A DNA stretch of 64,000 bases, taken from the NCBI RefSeq assembly GCF_020966775.1, contig NZ_JAJKFV010000001.1:62001-126000 (forward strand), in the 5' to 3' direction. Positions 60,222-64,000 of the stretch are shown piece by piece. The notes beneath the pieces were generated by a model that searched no databases, was not told where the DNA came from, and saw only the letters and a list, made by a program, of their open reading frames with translations. Source of the stretch: Rhodopirellula halodulae (GTDB lineage Bacteria; Planctomycetota; Planctomycetia; Pirellulales; Pirellulaceae). Both the position numbers and the translations under genes were made by a program. Each line of letters begins with the position of its first letter. Positions within the stretch are counted from its first letter, which is position 1.

Positions 60222-63028
60222 GCAAAAGTCTTTCACTGGCAGTTGCTTTTCTTCGTGAACGCAAGTCGCGGACAATGCTGACCACGATCGCCACCGCGGC
60301 GGCGGTGAGCATGGTCATTTGGGTGACGTGCAGCTATGAAGCTCTGCATAAAACCTATGATGAGTACGCCAATCTGGCGCTCGGTCGATACGAACTCGCG
60401 ATCGCTCCGATCAGCGGCGAGCCAGCGGACTTCGTTTCTGCCGAAGCGATCCAGCCGTTGCGTGAAGATCCCGCGGTCAAAGCCATCGATCCGATGTGGG
60501 CGGGCCGCATCGCAGTCTTTGAGCTGCAAGATCAACTGCTGCCCGGCGAGATGCCAAACGGTGGCGGTGGATCGGGTTCCGGTTCCAACAGCCCGCTGTC
60601 GTCGCTGATGTTCTTCGGCACCGACGCGCCAGAACCCCCCTTTGAAATGGCTGGTGGTGAGTGGCTGGATCCTTCCGATGAGGCGATCGAAAACGGAACA
60701 GCGAAGATTGTCCTGCGAGCCGATGTTGCCGAACGTCGGGGGCTCAAAATCGGCGATACGTTGACGTTGGAATTGCCTCGGGCGAACCAAGCGGGTGAGA
60801 ATTCGTTGGTGGTCAAGATTGGTGGACTGATGAACGCACCGACTTTGTTTGGTGGCGGTTCGGCGGGCATCCCTGTTCTGACTCCCAGTGTTGGCCAAGC
60901 GTTTGTGCCGGCCTCGCTGGTTGAACGAATCACTGGTCAGCCATTTCAAATCAGTTTGTTGGGCGTTTCGGTGGAACCGGAAGCCGATATCAACCGGTTC
61001 CGTTTTGCTTGGGCACCTCGATTGAGCGACTACGCGGTGCCGTTGCAGTTTCAACAAGCGTTCGAGATCGAAGAGGCACTCGATCAAGCCTCCGCCGCGC
61101 AGAACGTTCGGCTTCAATCGTACGCCGCCACCGGGGTGGCGATGCTGGTCGCCATGTCGGTCATTTTCTGTTCGCTCAGCATGGGTGTGACCGAACGCAT
61201 TCGCCAGTACGCAATTTTGCGGGCGGTTGTGATGACGCGGGGTGAAGTCGCCTTGTTGATTGTTTTCGAAGGGCTGGTACTCGGGATTGTTGGATGGGTC
61301 GCCGGAATCGGGTTGGGCTGGGGGTTGCTGAAGCTGGTTGAAAACCTGTTCAGCGAATTGCTGTACCACGGTGTGGCTTTCGGCCCAAGCAGTCTGACCT
61401 TGTCGACCATCGCTGCACTCGGTGGCGCGTTGTTGGCGTCGATCGTTCCGGCGTACCAGGCGACTCGCGTGAAGCCGGTTGATGCGATGGCACCGCGTCA
61501 ATCCATGACCGAGGCAAACCAGATCGCTGGTCCGAGTCTTGTCATTGGGTTGGCGTTGCTCGCGATTGGGCCTTTGCTGACCTTCGTCTTTCCACCGAGC
61601 GAACGTGGCATCTATGTGGCCATGGTGGCGAGTTTCGCTTCCACCGCGATTGGATTTGTGGTCTTGGCACCGTCAATCGTGGTTTTGGTCGACCGCCTGT
61701 TTGGCCCCGTGCTGGCTCGGTTGTTTGGCATCGATCGGGAGTTGTTGGCCAGCCAAGTGACCAACAACATTTGGCGGACCGTTGGTGCAGCGGTTTCGAT
61801 GGCGTTTGGTTTGGGGTTGTTCGTGGGTATCCAGGTTTGGGGATTCACCATGTTGGAAGCCTTCGTGCCGGGCCCTTGGACGCCCGATGCGATCGCAATG
61901 ATCCAACCCGGTTTGTCGCCCGAGAAAGTGGACGTGATCGCGGAGTTGCCGGAGGTGGACGAAACGCGATGCTTGCCGCTGGTGGTGGAACAGCCCCGTT
62001 TGGTGGATGACATCACCGGCAGTGCCGATCGGCCATCGGTCATTCGCCAAGACAACGTGATCATGGTCGGTTTGGATCCGGTGGGGGCTTTTGTGGGCAA
62101 GAAGTCATCTGGAAAAAAGCCTCTGCTCGAAATGGAGTGGGTGGCCGGAGACGCCGAGTCGGCCGTGGCAATGATGACGAAAGGACACGCCTGCGTGGTT
62201 CCGGATCACTTTTTGGAAGAGACGGGGTTGCGAGTGGGTGACACGTTGTCGGTGGATCCACCCCGGGACGCTGGCAACACGGCGACGTACACCATCGTCG
62301 GTGCGGTGAAGCTCAAAGGTTGGCACTGGCAAACGAAGTTGGCGGGGCTGCGACCGAGAACCCACCGCTCGGCCGCGTTGGTTTTCGCGGACTACCAATC
62401 CGTGGCATCGGATTTCGATCTGCCGCTGGCATCGCATGTTTGGTTCGCTTATTCGAACAACCATGCCGATGTGGAATCGATCCAGACAGCAGCCACGGAG
62501 TTGGTGGAATCGATTCACGGTCCCAGTACGGAGGCCAGCGAGGTCAGTGCCAAAGTGGTCTCGATCCAAAGCATTCGTGACCGGCTGCTCAACGGAGCCC
62601 GGCGTTGGTTGTGGATGATCAGCGTGTTGCCATTGGTAACGCTGTTAATCGCGTGCATCGGTGTGTTGAACGTGATTGTGGCTTCGGTGCGCGCACGGCG
62701 GTGGGAGTTTGGTGTGCTACGTTCGATCGGCTTCACGAGCGGCGAACTGGCCCGCGCGATTTTGGCCGAAGGTTTGATGATCGCACTGGTTGCTGGCGTG
62801 TTGAGTGTGGGCTTTGGGATCTTGAGCGGTTGGTGTGGTGCGGGGTTGGCGCAATACGTGAGCTTCTTTGGTGGACTGCATCCGCCGATGGTGATTCCGT
62901 GGATGCCGATTCTTGGCGGTGTGATTTTGGTGGGCGTGCTGGGGATCGTGACCGCCGCGTGGCCCGCGATTTCCGTTCGCCGATCCCGGCCAATGGTGCT
63001 GCTGCAATCAGGTCGAGACTTCACCTAA
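60218..63028 (+). CDS. ABC transporter permease, double FtsX/MacB type
   Basis: The 936-residue permease has two FtsX-like halves in one chain. The first has a membrane helix at about residues 25-42, a periplasmic MacB-like domain (about 45-285) and a group of three helices from about 305 to 430 (VAMLVAMSVIFCSLSMGV, LVLGIVGWVAGIGLGWGLL). The second has a large extracytoplasmic domain (about 530-790) and a last helix group from about 810 (MISVLPLVTLLIACIGVLNV to GGVILVGVLGIVTAAWP). This is the layout of exporters such as LolCE-like and YbbP-like permeases. Substrate unknown. It starts within the ATPase stop (ATGA). Confidence 0.92.
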   Translation: MSKSLSLAVAFLRERKSRTMLTTIATAAAVSMVIWVTCSYEALHKTYDEYANLALGRYELAIAPISGEPADFVSAEAIQPLREDPAVKAIDPMWAGRIAVFELQDQLLPGEMPNGGGGSGSGSNSPLSSLMFFGTDAPEPPFEMAGGEWLDPSDEAIENGTAKIVLRADVAERRGLKIGDTLTLELPRANQAGENSLVVKIGGLMNAPTLFGGGSAGIPVLTPSVGQAFVPASLVERITGQPFQISLLGVSVEPEADINRFRFAWAPRLSDYAVPLQFQQAFEIEEALDQASAAQNVRLQSYAATGVAMLVAMSVIFCSLSMGVTERIRQYAILRAVVMTRGEVALLIVFEGLVLGIVGWVAGIGLGWGLLKLVENLFSELLYHGVAFGPSSLTLSTIAALGGALLASIVPAYQATRVKPVDAMAPRQSMTEANQIAGPSLVIGLALLAIGPLLTFVFPPSERGIYVAMVASFASTAIGFVVLAPSIVVLVDRLFGPVLARLFGIDRELLASQVTNNIWRTVGAAVSMAFGLGLFVGIQVWGFTMLEAFVPGPWTPDAIAMIQPGLSPEKVDVIAELPEVDETRCLPLVVEQPRLVDDITGSADRPSVIRQDNVIMVGLDPVGAFVGKKSSGKKPLLEMEWVAGDAESAVAMMTKGHACVVPDHFLEETGLRVGDTLSVDPPRDAGNTATYTIVGAVKLKGWHWQTKLAGLRPRTHRSAALVFADYQSVASDFDLPLASHVWFAYSNNHADVESIQTAATELVESIHGPSTEASEVSAKVVSIQSIRDRLLNGARRWLWMISVLPLVTLLIACIGVLNVIVASVRARRWEFGVLRSIGFTSGELARAILAEGLMIALVAGVLSVGFGILSGWCGAGLAQYVSFFGGLHPPMVIPWMPILGGVILVGVLGIVTAAWPAISVRRSRPMVLLQSGRDFT

Positions 63029-63238
63029 TCAACTGGATTTCGTTGGCTTGGCTCGCGGTCGTGCTTGATGCCACGCCCGGCCCTGCAAACGCTGACCATC
63101 TCGGTTGGCATGATCTTCGCTGCGTCTGATTCTGGCGGCATGCCGGAACGAGGGGCCTGACGGAGTGGTTGGCCTTTTGTTCATTCCATGGCATCGACAA
63201 ATGAATGACCAATGAACACTGCTAACCAACAGCGAATG

Positions 63239-63246
63239 AAGGGGAG
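63239..63246 (+). promoter_or_regulatory. Shine-Dalgarno AAGGGGAG for the SDR gene
   Basis: AAGGGGAG lies 4 bases before ATG 63251 and supports it over the ATG at 63212, so the SDR protein starts MGFDIKDKVVLVTG. Confidence 0.65.
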
Positions 63247-63250
63247 TCCG

Positions 63251-63997
63251 ATGGGATTCGATATAAAAGACAAAGTGGTTCTGGTGACCGGTGCGAACCG
63301 AGGCATTGGAAAAGCAATTTTGGAGGAGGCTTTGACTCGCGGTGCGAGCAAGGTTTATGCGGCGGTTCGACGGTTGGAATCAGCCGAGGATCTCGTCGCG
63401 GAACACGGCGACAAAGTCGTCGCCGTGCACTTGGATTTGGATGATCCGCAGTCCATCGTTGACGCCGCGAAAACCGCAACGGACGTCGATGTCGTGGTGA
63501 ACAACGCAGGCGTTTTGCGTTTGCAAAAGGCGTTGGAATCTGACGCGATTGAGACGTTGCAGTTCGAGTTGAATGCGAACGTCTATGGTTTGATGCGTGT
63601 GGCTCAGGCCTTTGCACCATCGCTGAAAAGCAACGGTGGCGGAGCGTTGGTGCAACTCAATAGCGTGGCATCGGTGAAGGCATTCCCTGATTTTTCGACG
63701 TATAGCGCCTCGAAAGCGGCAAGCTACTCAATCACGCAGAGTCTTCGCGAATCGCTCAAAGAACAGAACACGCAAGTGGTCAGTGTGCATCCCGGACCGA
63801 TCGACACCGACATGGGTTCGGACGCTGGGTTTGACGAGGCTGCTTCGCCGCAATTGGTCGCCACTTCGATCTTCGATGCGATCGCGGAAGAACGCTTTCA
63901 CGTCTGGCCCGATCCAATGGCCGAACAGATCAACTCGGCCTATCAAAGTTTCGCGGAGCAAGTCGTCGAAACTTCGATGGAAGAGTCGCCAGCCTAG
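63251..63997 (+). CDS. Short-chain dehydrogenase/reductase
   Basis: The 248-residue protein is a classical SDR oxidoreductase. The NAD(P) site TGANRGIG (residues 13-20), the structural NNAG motif and the catalytic YSASK (Tyr151, Lys155) with an upstream Ser are all present. AAVRRLESAEDL suggests that the cofactor may be NADP, with an Arg after the second strand (inference). The substrate is not evident. ATG 63251 is set by a strong AAGGGGAG. It lies 222 bp after the permease gene, probably in its own unit. The gene is complete; the stop is 3 bases from the window end. Confidence 0.93.
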   Translation: MGFDIKDKVVLVTGANRGIGKAILEEALTRGASKVYAAVRRLESAEDLVAEHGDKVVAVHLDLDDPQSIVDAAKTATDVDVVVNNAGVLRLQKALESDAIETLQFELNANVYGLMRVAQAFAPSLKSNGGGALVQLNSVASVKAFPDFSTYSASKAASYSITQSLRESLKEQNTQVVSVHPGPIDTDMGSDAGFDEAASPQLVATSIFDAIAEERFHVWPDPMAEQINSAYQSFAEQVVETSMEESPA

Positions 63998-64000
63998 TGC

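Noticed and set aside
60233-61501. A 422-codon open frame opposite the ABC permease
   Set aside because: Shadow; Arg/His/Gln-rich composition without motifs, opposite a clear FtsX-type permease.

Overview
The window comes from a planctomycete of the Pirellulaceae, most likely Rhodopirellula or a close relative. The basis is seen in the sequence and known for that group. There is a LEPR-XLL-type N-terminus on a giant secreted repeat protein, a DUF1559 prepilin-like protein, and three secreted formylglycine sulfatases plus one membrane sulfatase-fold protein. A pyrophosphate-type phosphofructokinase, a GroEL without a GGM tail, a mid-50s GC content, frequent TTG/GTG starts and few Shine-Dalgarno sequences fit as well. 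No rRNA, tRNA, CRISPR array, prophage or insertion sequence was recognised, so this looks like ordinary chromosome.

Layout. 1-2.7 kb: the end of a flippase-like membrane protein and a YejM/PbgA-like membrane sulfatase (envelope polysaccharide or lipid). 2.8-8.7 kb: a secreted protein with twelve DUF11 repeats. 8.7-14.4 kb: a PSP1 protein diverging from a Mre11/SbcD-like nuclease and its overlapping Rad50/YhaN-like ATPase. 14.7-16.3 kb: a small lipoprotein and a DUF1559 protein closed by a terminator. 16.3-21.4 kb, minus strand: AraC regulator, coaD, class V aminotransferase, O-methyltransferase and trpB. 21.5-26.7 kb, plus strand: a DUF429-like protein, flgK, a prenyltransferase-beta-like repeat protein and a soluble chemoreceptor-like protein with reversed domain order. 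26.8-28.6 kb: tsf and rpsB. 29.1-30.8 kb: a Rieske oxygenase with an overlapping small membrane protein. 31.0-33.0 kb: groEL and groES. 33.5-35.7 kb: sucD and sucC.

35.8-38.6 kb: a UxaA-type sugar-acid dehydratase and a GT4 glycosyltransferase. 38.8-44.8 kb: two sulfatases, a small secreted protein and a divergent third sulfatase. 44.8-48.6 kb: a polytopic membrane protein coupled to a GH63-like glucosidase. 48.8-53.7 kb: pyruvate carboxylase and PPi-phosphofructokinase, opposed by an acyltransferase-3 protein with ankyrin repeats inserted between membrane helices. 55.5-57.3 kb: PdeM-like phosphoesterase and an M24 peptidase. 57.8-59.3 kb: a Cys-rich membrane-anchored protein. 59.5-63.0 kb: an ABC exporter pair (ATPase plus FtsX-type permease). 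63.3-64.0 kb: an SDR oxidoreductase.

The genes fit a heterotroph that degrades sulfated polysaccharides: sulfatases, glucosidase and sugar-acid dehydratase feed central carbon metabolism (PPi-PFK, pyruvate carboxylase, succinyl-CoA synthetase). Housekeeping operons (rpsB-tsf, groES-groEL, sucC-sucD) lie between accessory genes. The most unusual items are domain arrangements: ankyrin repeats inside an acyltransferase, a reversed chemoreceptor, a prenyltransferase-like protein coupled to flgK, and the twelve-repeat surface protein. I did not find a clear multi-gene system that is wholly new.
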